Position numbers and translations under genes: made by a program
Shown here: positions 15,347 through 23,572 of the stretch, in pieces
How positions within the stretch are numbered: position 1 is the first letter of the stretch
Layout of the letters: the number at the start of each line of letters is the position of its first letter
Assembly (NCBI RefSeq): GCF_000406945.1
Contig: NZ_KE136354.1
Span: forward strand, 365,707 to 429,706
From: Enterococcus dispar ATCC 51266
GTDB taxonomy: Bacteria > Bacillota > Bacilli > Lactobacillales > Enterococcaceae
Direction: 5' to 3'
Length of the DNA stretch: 64,000 nucleotides
The notes under the pieces: generated by a model
Told to the model about the DNA's origin: nothing
What the model saw: the letters and a program-made list of their open reading frames with translations, nothing else
The model's database searches: none

Positions 15347-15967
15347 CTACTCCTTTACTTTTTCAATTAAATAATCATGAATACGTGTTTTGGTAATTTT
15401 CCCTACAGCAATTTTAGGGTTATTTTTTTTTAGAACAGGAAGGGAATCAACCCGTAGCGTACGTAATTTTTCTGCAGCTGAAAAAAGTTCGTCATCTTCC
15501 AGACAGGTACTGATTTGGGGTAATCGGGTCATGACAACTGTTACAGGCGTTTTATCAATCATTTTATTTAAAGAAGCCCGCAATAAATCTTTACGAGATA
15601 ATAAGCCTACCAATTCCTTTGCCTCATTTACGATGTACAATGATCCAACATCATACATAAACAAGGTTGTAATCGCATCGTAAATGGTATTTTCTTGTGA
15701 AATGTTTAATGGGGGAATCATAATGTCTTTCACAGGAATGGCAAGTAAAGTAGCCAAACTTTTATTTTGATGCATCGCTCCAGCATAGACATAGCCAACT
15801 TTGGGGCGTGCCTGTAAGACGCCAGTCATGGTTAAAATGGAAAAGTCATTGCGTAAAGTTGCTCGTGATAGACCGAGGATTTCTGCAATTTTTTCACCGC
15901 TGATGGGTTGTTTTTCTTTGACTATTTCAGTAATTGCTAATTGTCGTTGAGATAATTCCAAAATCAT
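15347..15967 (-). CDS. CcpN-like repressor (HTH plus two CBS domains)
   Basis: 206 residues: a winged HTH at about 5-55 (QPISGEKIAEILGLSRATLRNDF) and two CBS domains (about 75-135 and 140-200; VKDIMIPPLNIS, VGSLYIVNEAKELVGLLSRKDLL). In Bacillus, CcpN represses gluconeogenic genes under glycolytic conditions, with the CBS domains sensing nucleotides; its partner YqfL is encoded next to it. Here it is divergent from ppdK with repeats in between that could be its operators. The direct target is inferred. Confidence 0.9.
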   Translation of the reverse strand: MILELSQRQLAITEIVKEKQPISGEKIAEILGLSRATLRNDFSILTMTGVLQARPKVGYVYAGAMHQNKSLATLLAIPVKDIMIPPLNISQENTIYDAITTLFMYDVGSLYIVNEAKELVGLLSRKDLLRASLNKMIDKTPVTVVMTRLPQISTCLEDDELFSAAEKLRTLRVDSLPVLKKNNPKIAVGKITKTRIHDYLIEKVKE

Positions 15968-16040
15968 CCCTCCAATCGTTAATTATTTTGATTGTTTTAT
16001 GATTTCCTTATCTTTTCATCGATTTTACCCATAATCATTA

Positions 16041-16133
16041 TATAGTATATCCAAAATATTTAATAGTATAGCATATATTTTTGTTGACAATGAACTTTTT
16101 GAAAGGTATAGTCGGTTTGTGTTTAATAGTATA
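16041..16133 (+). promoter_or_regulatory. ppdK promoter flanked by three phased ATAGTATA repeats
   Basis: TTGACA (16084-16089), 17 bases, TATAGT (16107-16112) form the ppdK promoter. The octamer ATAGTATA occurs at 16042-16049, 16063-16070 and 16126-16133, that is 21 and 63 bases apart (whole helical turns). The last two are extended to TTTAATAGTATA. They flank the promoter and one overlaps the likely transcript start, as expected for repression by looping or by a multi-site repressor. The CcpN-like protein is the natural candidate. Confidence 0.7.
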
Positions 16134-16152
16134 TCACTTTGGAGGTAATAGT

Positions 16153-18765
16153 GTGGCTAAAATGACGTATCGTTTTCAAGAAGGTAAGAAAGAGTGGAAA
16201 GATCTTTTAGGGGGGAAAGGTGCAAATTTATGTGAAATGACTAAGCTTGATTTACCAGTACCTAGCGGATTTATCGTTAGTACAGACGCCTGTCGTGACT
16301 ATTTAGCTCAAGAATCAAAAAAATTATCGCCGAAACTAATAGAAGAAATTATTTTACAAATCAAACATTTGGAAGCGCTGTCTGCAAAAACTTTTGGTAT
16401 AGGAGATAATCCTTTATTAGTTTCTGTCCGAAGCGGTGCAAAATTTTCAATGCCTGGCATGATGGATACAATATTAAACCTAGGGTTAAACGATCAAACT
16501 GTTCATGCGTTAAGTGCAATAACGGGAAATGTCGATTTTGCTTTTCAATGTTATTGCCGACTTATTCAAATGTTTGCCGATGTTGTTTACGGTGTTTCTG
16601 CCGAAAATTTTGGTGTAACACCAACCGGAACAAAATCAGAAAAAGAGTGGCAGCAAACGGTGCAAAACTATCAAAAAATATATGCTGCTAACACAGGGCA
16701 ATCATTTCCCCAAAATACAATGGAGCAGCTAATTATTGCTGTTGAAGCTGTTTTTACCAGTTGGAATAATCAACGGGCTAAAGTATATCGTCGTCTTCAT
16801 AACATTTCGGATGCTCTAGGGACGGCAGTAACCATTCAGCAAATGGTTTTTGGCAATTATTCTGCCGATTCTGCTACAGGCGTCATGTTCACTCGTAACC
16901 CTGCCACCGGTGAAAAAGGTGTTTATGGGGAGTTTCTTTTACAAGCACAAGGAGAAGATATCGTTGCGGGTATTCGTACACCAGAACCTATTAGAAAACT
17001 GGCAGAAACAATGCCTTATGTATACGATGAATTATTGAAAATTGCGACTCAACTAGAAAATCATTATCAAGATATGCAAGACGTTGAATTTACCATTGAA
17101 GCTGGAAAACTGTATATGCTTCAAACCCGCAACGGTAAACGTACACCGCAAGCTGCAGTTACAATTGCTTATAATCTGATGAAAGAAGGGATAATCAGTA
17201 CAGAAACAATGATCAATCGTATTGACGAAGAAATGATTGAAAAGTTGTTACACCCCACCTTTACCAAAGAGGCACGCCAAAAGAAAGCAATTGTGCAAGG
17301 GTTACCTGCTAGTCCTGGCGCAAGCGTGGGACAAGTAGCATTTACTGCTGAAAGCGCAAAAGAAATGGCAATGCAAGGTCGACCGGTAATTCTAGTCCGT
17401 AATGAAACTTCCCCAGAAGATATTGAAGGCATGAGTGTAAGTGAAGCCATTGTCACTTCCCGCGGCGGTATGACTTCTCATGCCGCTGTGGTAGCAAGAG
17501 GGATGGGAATATGTTGTGTGGTTGGCTGTGAAGCTTTGCAAGTAGATGAAAGTCAAGGAGTGGCATATTTTGCAGAAGGGCAATTAAAAATAGGAGATGT
17601 CATTTCAGTGGATGGAAGTAGTGGGCGCGTTTATCGCGGTAAATTGCCGTTAAACGAAGCCACCACTTCGGCAGTATTGGAAAAAGTACTGAAAATTTGT
17701 GATTCACAATCTACATTGGCGGTCTATGGTAATGCCGAAACACCACGCGATATAAAAGAATCGGTTAAAAAAGGAGCAAAAGGAATTGGATTAGCTCGGA
17801 CAGAGCACATGTTCTTTAAAGCAAATCGGCTAAAAATGATGCGACAATTAATATTGGCAGATAATCCAGATAAAGTAAATGAAGCCTTGAGCTATATGAA
17901 AGAAGAACAGAAGGCTGACTTTTGCCAAATGTATCAAATTTTAGGTGAGTTGCCATGTACGATTCGTTTGTTGGATCCTCCTTTACATGAATTCTTACCT
18001 CAAGAAAAAAAAGAATTGCGCGAAATCGCACAAGACTTAGCGATAAACAGTCAAGAAGTCCTGACAAAAGCGCAAAGTTTAGCAGAAATAAATCCAATGT
18101 TAGGTCTGCGAGGCGTTCGTTTAGGTATTACCAGACCAGAAATCTACCAAATGCAAGTAGGTGCTATCATAGAAGCGGCTATTGAAATTTCTAGAAAGGA
18201 AAAAATTACAATTATTCCTCACATTATGATTCCTTTAGTGGGTACAGTCAAAGAACTGAGTCTAATTAAAAAAAGTTGTTTGGAAGTTATTGGAGCGCAG
18301 TTTAAAGATTCAAACATGAATTTGCCTTTTAACATTGGAACGATGATTGAAATTCCTAGAGCCTGTCTAATTGCTGACCAGTTGGCGCAAATTGCTGATT
18401 TCTTTAGTTTTGGCACAAATGATTTAACGCAGTTGACCTATGGTTATTCACGAGATGATGCGCATAAATTTTTATCAACCTACACTCATAACGCAATATT
18501 ACCAAGCGATCCTTTCCAACATTTAGATGCTGAAGGAGTAGGGAAATTAATGCGTTTTGCTTCTGAAAAAGGGAAAGAGGAAAAAGAAAGCCTCTCCATT
18601 GGCGTTTGTGGTGAAGTAGGAGGCGACCCAGCTTCTATTCAATTTATTCAAACATTACCCGTAGATTATGTCTCGTGTTCACCATTTCGAATTCCGCAAG
18701 CCCGCTTAGCCTGCGCTAAGGCTGCAATCGCTAAGAAAAAAAGTGACCATATGGTTTTGGTATAA
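16153..18765 (+). CDS. ppdK: Pyruvate, phosphate dikinase
   Basis: 870 residues from GTG 16153, seven bases after GGAGG; the upstream in-frame extension covers the promoter. It converts pyruvate, ATP and phosphate to PEP, AMP and PPi, and can run in either direction. Domains: ATP-grasp (1-340), phosphohistidine domain with H443 in GGMTSHAAVVARGMG, and PEP/pyruvate barrel (510-870) with C819 in GVCGEVGGDP. The regulated Thr lies two residues before H443 (TSH). The divergent regulators (15347-15967 and 14518-15342) control transcription and activity. Confidence 0.96.
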   Translation: MAKMTYRFQEGKKEWKDLLGGKGANLCEMTKLDLPVPSGFIVSTDACRDYLAQESKKLSPKLIEEIILQIKHLEALSAKTFGIGDNPLLVSVRSGAKFSMPGMMDTILNLGLNDQTVHALSAITGNVDFAFQCYCRLIQMFADVVYGVSAENFGVTPTGTKSEKEWQQTVQNYQKIYAANTGQSFPQNTMEQLIIAVEAVFTSWNNQRAKVYRRLHNISDALGTAVTIQQMVFGNYSADSATGVMFTRNPATGEKGVYGEFLLQAQGEDIVAGIRTPEPIRKLAETMPYVYDELLKIATQLENHYQDMQDVEFTIEAGKLYMLQTRNGKRTPQAAVTIAYNLMKEGIISTETMINRIDEEMIEKLLHPTFTKEARQKKAIVQGLPASPGASVGQVAFTAESAKEMAMQGRPVILVRNETSPEDIEGMSVSEAIVTSRGGMTSHAAVVARGMGICCVVGCEALQVDESQGVAYFAEGQLKIGDVISVDGSSGRVYRGKLPLNEATTSAVLEKVLKICDSQSTLAVYGNAETPRDIKESVKKGAKGIGLARTEHMFFKANRLKMMRQLILADNPDKVNEALSYMKEEQKADFCQMYQILGELPCTIRLLDPPLHEFLPQEKKELREIAQDLAINSQEVLTKAQSLAEINPMLGLRGVRLGITRPEIYQMQVGAIIEAAIEISRKEKITIIPHIMIPLVGTVKELSLIKKSCLEVIGAQFKDSNMNLPFNIGTMIEIPRACLIADQLAQIADFFSFGTNDLTQLTYGYSRDDAHKFLSTYTHNAILPSDPFQHLDAEGVGKLMRFASEKGKEEKESLSIGVCGEVGGDPASIQFIQTLPVDYVSCSPFRIPQARLACAKAAIAKKKSDHMVLV

Positions 18766-18786
18766 CTTTTTCCAAATATAATAGTG

Positions 18787-18816
18787 GCACGTTACCATTA
18801 AGGTAGCGTGCTTTTT
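18787..18816 (+). terminator. Terminator of ppdK
   Basis: GCACGTTACC and GGTAGCGTGC (18787-18796 / 18802-18811) form a 10-bp stem with one G-U pair, followed by TTTTT. Confidence 0.85.
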
Positions 18817-18837
18817 CATAATCAAAAGAATTATAGG

Positions 18838-18976
18838 ATTTTCACAAGGGATAAGACTGATTTAGCCAGATTCTTGATGTCTAGCTTTATGAACAAACTC
18901 TCTACGACAATAAGCTAAAATTTTAAGAAATTTGAAAGACAATTTATCAAAATTTTCATCTTATTGCTTGAGAGTT
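18838..18976 (+). repeat. Intergenic hairpin repeat, copy A
   Basis: The segment resembles 26869-26992 over about 130 bases (shared blocks include AAACTCTCTA, AAAATTTT, CAATTTAT and a C-rich end). At 18896-18976 it can fold: AACTCTC pairs with GAGAGTT, AATAAG with CTTATT, and AAAATTTT with AAAATTTT. It contains no open frame. It could be a decayed miniature mobile element or a structured RNA. Confidence 0.5.
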
Positions 18977-19008
18977 AAACCATCCGTTGCATTTTTTATG
19001 CAGCTTTT

Positions 19009-19046
19009 GCTTCTCCATTTAGCGTATTGGTTGTAAATAGAGAAGC
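19009..19046 (+). repeat. Stem-loop in the ppdK-tcyP gap
   Basis: GCTTCTCCATTT (19009-19020) pairs with AAATAGAGAAGC (19035-19046), eleven of twelve positions, with a 14-base loop. No T run follows. It adjoins the hairpin repeat and may be part of it. Confidence 0.4.
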
Positions 19047-19137
19047 GCTTTTCTATCGTGATACTTTTTTCAAAAGAGCAATACAAGGTTGCATATCCGC
19101 CATCTGAAAATCGATACGCTTTCATAAGTCATAATAA

Positions 19138-19166
19138 AAGACAGATAAAGTAAACTAACTTATAAT
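19138..19166 (+). promoter_or_regulatory. Probable cystine transporter promoter
   Basis: TATAAT (19161-19166) with AAGACA (19138-19143) at 17 bases. The -35 box is a 4-of-6 match. It lies 75 bases before the transporter start. Confidence 0.4.
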
Positions 19167-19241
19167 AAGTAAATCGGATTTCTTTTAAAAAAGAAAAAAG
19201 ATGAATCTTAACGTGATGTTAATGGAATTATTTGGGGGTAT

Positions 19242-20636
19242 ATGATGACGACTTTATTAATTATTGCTGTATTGGTAGTGTTTGCTGCGTTGCTTTATGT
19301 TTTTTGGCGACAACAGCAAAAACACTTGAAATTTTCAACTCGCGTTTTTGTAGCACTTTTTGTCGGTATTCTTTTTGGCGGAGCACTACAATTAGTCTTT
19401 GGTACAAAAGATGCGGTTGTAACTGGCGCTTTGGAATGGATTCAAATTGTCGGGAATGGTTATGTCAGTCTCTTACAGATGCTGGTTATGCCACTTGTTT
19501 TTGTTTCGATCGTTTGTGCATTTACACGGATGAAAGAAAGCAATAAATTAGGAAAAATCAGTTTTACTGTTTTGGCAACTCTACTCGCAACAACAGCAGT
19601 TGCTGCTTTAATCGGATATACAAGTATTGTTTTGTTCAATCTGGATGGCGCTTCTTTCACACAAGGTGCAGCCGAATCAGCACGGATAGCGGAGTTGGCA
19701 GAACGTCAGACACAAGTACAAAACTTATCCATTCCGCAACAAATATTGTCCTTTATTCCTACAAATGTATTTGCTGATTTAGCCGGTACTAGAGCTACAA
19801 GTACAATTGGAGTTGTTATCTTCTCTGCTTTTGTGGGAGTGGCGTATCTTGGCGTGAAGAGAAAAGCACCAAAAGAAGCAGATTTTTTTGCAAAATTAAT
19901 GGATAGTCTTTATAAAATTGTAATGCGAATTGTAACGTTGGTTTTACGTTTGACACCATATGGCGTTTTTGCTTTGATGACAAATGTTTTAGCATCAAGT
20001 AATTTTGCTGCAATTGTCAATTTAGGTAAATTTATCCTCGCTTCATATAGTGCTTTAATTGTAGTAATGCTCCTTCATCTTTTAGTCTTAAGTTTTGTCA
20101 AAGTTAGTCCGATGACTTATTTGAAAAAAGCATTGCCAGTTTTAAGTTTTGCTTTTACTTCTCGTTCCTCAGCTGGCGCGATGCCGTTAAATATTGAAAC
20201 ACAAACCAAGGCTTTTGGTGTGGATGACGCTACAGCTAACTTTGCTGCTAGTTTTGGGATATCTATCGGCCAAAATGGATGTGCCGGTGTTTATCCTGCG
20301 ATGTTAGCAACAATTGTTGCGCCGAGTGCGGGTATAGATATCTTCAGTTTGCAATTTGTCTTAATGCTGGTGGCAGTAGTAACCATTAGTTCATTTGGCG
20401 TTGCAGGTGTCGGGGGTGGAGCGACATTTGCTTCTTTAATTGTTTTAGGTGCGCTGAATCTCCCAATTGCCATTGTTGGATTAGTTATTTCTGTAGAACC
20501 GCTAATTGATATGGCACGAACTGCAATTAATGTTAGCGATGCAATGGTCGCTGGAATTGTGACTTCCACTAGAATTAAAGAAATCGATCGCAATGTATTA
20601 GAAAATCCAGAGGCTGTTATTGATACACAAGCATAG
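19242..20636 (+). CDS. tcyP: Cation:dicarboxylate-type L-cystine symporter (TcyP-like)
   Basis: 464 residues with about eight to nine membrane segments plus two re-entrant loops. The dicarboxylate/amino acid:cation symporter fold is shown by FTSRSSAGAMPLNIE and by SIGQNGCAGVYPAMLA, with a C-terminal block GGGATFASLIVLGALNLP. These details fit the TcyP/YhcL branch, which takes up L-cystine. An N-terminal helix before the core and the length agree. GGGGG precedes ATG 19242. It is transcribed alone. Substrate is inferred from family resemblance. Confidence 0.88.
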   Translation: MMTTLLIIAVLVVFAALLYVFWRQQQKHLKFSTRVFVALFVGILFGGALQLVFGTKDAVVTGALEWIQIVGNGYVSLLQMLVMPLVFVSIVCAFTRMKESNKLGKISFTVLATLLATTAVAALIGYTSIVLFNLDGASFTQGAAESARIAELAERQTQVQNLSIPQQILSFIPTNVFADLAGTRATSTIGVVIFSAFVGVAYLGVKRKAPKEADFFAKLMDSLYKIVMRIVTLVLRLTPYGVFALMTNVLASSNFAAIVNLGKFILASYSALIVVMLLHLLVLSFVKVSPMTYLKKALPVLSFAFTSRSSAGAMPLNIETQTKAFGVDDATANFAASFGISIGQNGCAGVYPAMLATIVAPSAGIDIFSLQFVLMLVAVVTISSFGVAGVGGGATFASLIVLGALNLPIAIVGLVISVEPLIDMARTAINVSDAMVAGIVTSTRIKEIDRNVLENPEAVIDTQA

Positions 20637-20642
20637 TAAGAA

Positions 20643-20713
20643 AATAAGGTTTTGAAGGTAAAAAAATTAGACGAAAAAACTAATTTTTTAAAACTTCAAA
20701 ACCTTATTTTTTT
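20643..20713 (+). terminator. Terminator of cystine transporter gene
   Basis: AATAAGGTTTTGAAG (20643-20657) pairs with CTTCAAAACCTTATT (20694-20708), with an inner AAAAAATTAG / CTAATTTTTT stem, followed by T residues. From here to 21060 I see only AT-rich sequence with no convincing gene. Confidence 0.85.
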
Positions 20714-21063
20714 GATAAAAATGTTTCACACATATTTTTATATTTTTCTAGCGAAAAATAAAATAATCAATTTTACTAAGGATTAATAATATTTTTGAGC
20801 AGACAAAGCCATCATGAAATGATATTTTTAGTATTGTTTCACAAATACTTTAGAATTCTCCCCAGTCGAGTCGAAGCAATCTACCTTTTTATGGAGGTAG
20901 TCTTTTTAAGCATTTTAGAAAGATATTCTTCGAAAAAGCAAAATATAGGAATTTATCTTCTTAATAATTTTGACATAAACCAATTTTTTAAGCTTTTTTT
21001 GCTAAAAATATTACGATATTTCTTCTTTTTTATCAATTTTTAGAAATTTTGTTTTAGTTGCTA

Positions 21064-21114
21064 TGTTATAATGACCTTGTTTTGAATTGACCAGGGAGTT
21101 ACGTGTCGTCAATT
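21064..21114 (+). promoter_or_regulatory. Extended -10 promoter and AATTGAC dyad before Mga-like gene
   Basis: TGTTATAAT (21064-21072) is an extended -10; no good -35 is visible. In the leader, AATTGAC (21085-21091) and GTCAATT (21108-21114) form a perfect inverted repeat, 30 bases end to end, that could bind a regulator just after the transcript start. Confidence 0.5.
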
Positions 21115-21138
21115 TAAGACTAGAGAAGAGGTTATACC

Positions 21139-22638
21139 ATGTACAGAAGAGAACTTCTAAATGATTGGGACAAAAAAATTATGGAGTTTCTCCGCTATCT
21201 TACCCAAAAAGGAAATCATGCCACCAAAAAAGAGGTTTCACAAAAACTGGCATTAACGAGACCCACTTTGTTAAAATTAGTGGCAGATATTCAAGAAATT
21301 TTTAAAAATATGTCTGGTTTTCAACTGACGACGTCGAACCACGAATACCAGCTACATATTGATTTAACGCAAAATTTAAGCTTTATGACAAGATATTTGA
21401 TGCTGTATTCGCGCAAATATAAAATCTTAAAAGAAATCTTTTTTCAAGAAAATGTGAATGTGAACTATTTTTGTGATTCCAATGGACTAAGTATAGCAAC
21501 TTATTATGCTGAAATAAGAGAGTTAAATAAATTGCTAGCTGAGTTTGATTTAGTGATAAAAAATAACCAAATCCATGGTTCAGAAATCCAAATTCGTCAT
21601 TTTTTTAGTTCTTTATTTTTCCATACACTTCCCGTCGAAAAAATTGAGCATCTGCAAACGCAGTTATTACCAGTAGCCTTTATTACAGACTTGGAAGAAT
21701 TACTGGAGATTCGAGTTAATCACTGCTTTTTACATGAATTAACATTATATTTATGGGTGGTAAAAATTCGTACAGAAGGGCAAAAAGATCGTTTTTCTAA
21801 CGAAGCAGAGTTTGTGGAAGAAATCCGCAATTTAGGAAACCGCCAAAGTTTTGTAGCGGGTATCCGTGGAATAAAAAGTTTTACAATTTTGAAAAATTTA
21901 TGCCAAAAACACTTGGTTTATTTTCCTGCCCACTATGATACTGAAGTCAGTCGCTTGGTTTGTTTTTTCATGAGTCATCATTTTTCATCTTCTGATTCTT
22001 TATTATTTAGAGAGTTAAATGAATTAGGTCGGTGCAATAATTTTATAAGTTATCGCTTTGTTCAATCCTTTTTAGCTTTATCAGAAGTTTCAGCGACGCA
22101 AAATGATTATATTGTCTACAATGTACTTAAATCGATTTGGCAAAACATTTTGTTAAAAGGACACATTATGATGGATCAAACAATCTTTTTTAATCGCTAT
22201 TTAGATGAGTTGGATGCGATCAATCAAAAAAATCAGTTTGATAAAATTGTTTTGGCTTTAGAAACTAACTTTCCCGAGCTGTTTAATCATCAAAAAATTA
22301 AAGATCCGTTAAAAGGGGATCTGGGCCGCGCCTTTCTTTATTTACAGGAAGAAAAAGAAGCTTTGTATCGCGTTGGGATTTATTATGTAGGAAATCAATT
22401 ATTAGCTCGTCAAATGACAAATTATTATTTATATGAACTCAACAAGTATCCCAATTTGTATGCTACTGCGTGGAACCGGGATAGTGAATTTGATATTGTA
22501 TTAAGTAATTATGAGATAGGCGATTTAATCCAATATGAACAGCTGTTTTATATCAATGTTTCTCATCCCGAATTAAATATTCAAGAAATTTTACGTTATG
22601 TTAAAAACCAGCAAATGAAAATAGGCCATCTTGGTTAA
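21139..22638 (+). CDS. Mga-family transcriptional regulator
   Basis: 499 residues. Two N-terminal HTH motifs (about 27-50, TKKEVSQKLALTRPTLLKLV; and about 105-130, NVNYFCDSNGLSIATYYAEI) precede a long PRD-like helical region. The C-terminal part (from about 420) may be a degenerate EIIB-like domain. Mga-type proteins link sugar status to surface or metabolic genes in Gram-positive cocci. The target is unknown. It is the first member of a regulator cluster (Mga, TetR, Mga) on one strand, each with its own terminator. Confidence 0.85.
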   Translation: MYRRELLNDWDKKIMEFLRYLTQKGNHATKKEVSQKLALTRPTLLKLVADIQEIFKNMSGFQLTTSNHEYQLHIDLTQNLSFMTRYLMLYSRKYKILKEIFFQENVNVNYFCDSNGLSIATYYAEIRELNKLLAEFDLVIKNNQIHGSEIQIRHFFSSLFFHTLPVEKIEHLQTQLLPVAFITDLEELLEIRVNHCFLHELTLYLWVVKIRTEGQKDRFSNEAEFVEEIRNLGNRQSFVAGIRGIKSFTILKNLCQKHLVYFPAHYDTEVSRLVCFFMSHHFSSSDSLLFRELNELGRCNNFISYRFVQSFLALSEVSATQNDYIVYNVLKSIWQNILLKGHIMMDQTIFFNRYLDELDAINQKNQFDKIVLALETNFPELFNHQKIKDPLKGDLGRAFLYLQEEKEALYRVGIYYVGNQLLARQMTNYYLYELNKYPNLYATAWNRDSEFDIVLSNYEIGDLIQYEQLFYINVSHPELNIQEILRYVKNQQMKIGHLG

Positions 22639-22642
22639 AAGT

Positions 22643-22679
22643 AAACCCCTTCACAAATGTCATTGTGAAGGGGTTTTTG
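22643..22679 (+). terminator. Terminator of first Mga-like gene
   Basis: AAACCCCTTCACAA (22643-22656) pairs with TTGTGAAGGGGTTT, followed by TTG and T residues. Confidence 0.9.
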
Positions 22680-22797
22680 TTAGGTATTTTGGAAATAAAA
22701 CGGCCGTCTTTTTCTATTTTTTTACAGAGGTGTAAAAAAAATCAAAACTTTTATTTCATATAAATTGTTAAAATTTTATTAGATAAGGGGGAGTTAT

Positions 22798-23358
22798 ATG
22801 AGAAAAACAAAATTTACGAAAAAAATGATCCTAGATAAAGCCGCAAAATTTGTTCAGACATATGGCTTTGATGAACTGACGACCCGTAATTTGGCTGATT
22901 ATATGAAAATGAGCACGCAACCAATTTATAAACAATTTGATTCAATCCGAGATCTTAAACAGGCGCTTGTAGCCAATTATTACGTAAAACTCCATCAAGA
23001 CTTTCAAAAAGAGTTTCAAAATCCCAAAGTCTTAGCGGATTTTGCCCAACATTTTGTTATTTACAACCAGAAATGTTATGACTTATTTTTACATATCTTT
23101 TTTCATCCGAAAAAGAAAAATACAACTTGTACTGCTATTCAAGATATTTCACAACAATTTTTTTGCGAGCTGATTCAATCAGATCCCCAATTATGTCATC
23201 TGGAGGAAAAAGAACAAAGACAGCTCCAAGAGCAGTATTTTTTACTTCTTGTTGGTAGTGTGATGACCCATCGTCGTTTCTTGGAAGTGAAGCAAGAAAA
23301 TAAATTAATGTTACAATTAAATAGTTTAGTAGAAAGTTTAACTTTAAGAGCCATTTAG
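22798..23358 (+). CDS. TetR-family regulator
   Basis: 186 residues. The N-terminal HTH (ILDKAAKFVQTYGFDELTTRNLADYMKMSTQPIYKQF, residues 11-47) is of the TetR type. The C-terminal ligand domain has no strong match; it contains a His/Lys-rich segment (FFHPKKKNTTC). Its recognition helix includes STQPIY, also found in the second TetR gene at 55105, suggesting related operators. RBS GGGGGAG precedes ATG 22798. Target unknown. Confidence 0.85.
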   Translation: MRKTKFTKKMILDKAAKFVQTYGFDELTTRNLADYMKMSTQPIYKQFDSIRDLKQALVANYYVKLHQDFQKEFQNPKVLADFAQHFVIYNQKCYDLFLHIFFHPKKKNTTCTAIQDISQQFFCELIQSDPQLCHLEEKEQRQLQEQYFLLLVGSVMTHRRFLEVKQENKLMLQLNSLVESLTLRAI

Positions 23359-23363
23359 TTGTT

Positions 23364-23444
23364 AAAAGCCTGATGAATCAAGTACCAAACCCAAATGAAA
23401 GTTACTTCCATTTTTGGTTTGGTGCCGTTCAATGGCTTTTTTTT
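23364..23444 (+). terminator. Long imperfect terminator after TetR gene
   Basis: AAAAGCC (23364-23370) pairs with GGCTTTT (23434-23440), and inside it TACCAAACC pairs with GGTTTGGTG, followed by TTTT. The distal stem contains several mismatches. Confidence 0.7.
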
Positions 23445-23572
23445 GTTGGAATGGAAATCTCATAAATGGGGGTTCTTTTAATATTTGGATACAGGATGAT
23501 TGAAAAATGATCGTATTTTGCTAATCTGAGATGAGAAAGTAAATAGAAATAAATATGGTCAGGGGCGATTTG

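Noticed and set aside
20795-21043. 82-codon open frame on the plus strand before the Mga-like gene
   Set aside because: Starts with TTG and has no ribosome binding site; composition follows the AT-rich intergenic DNA.
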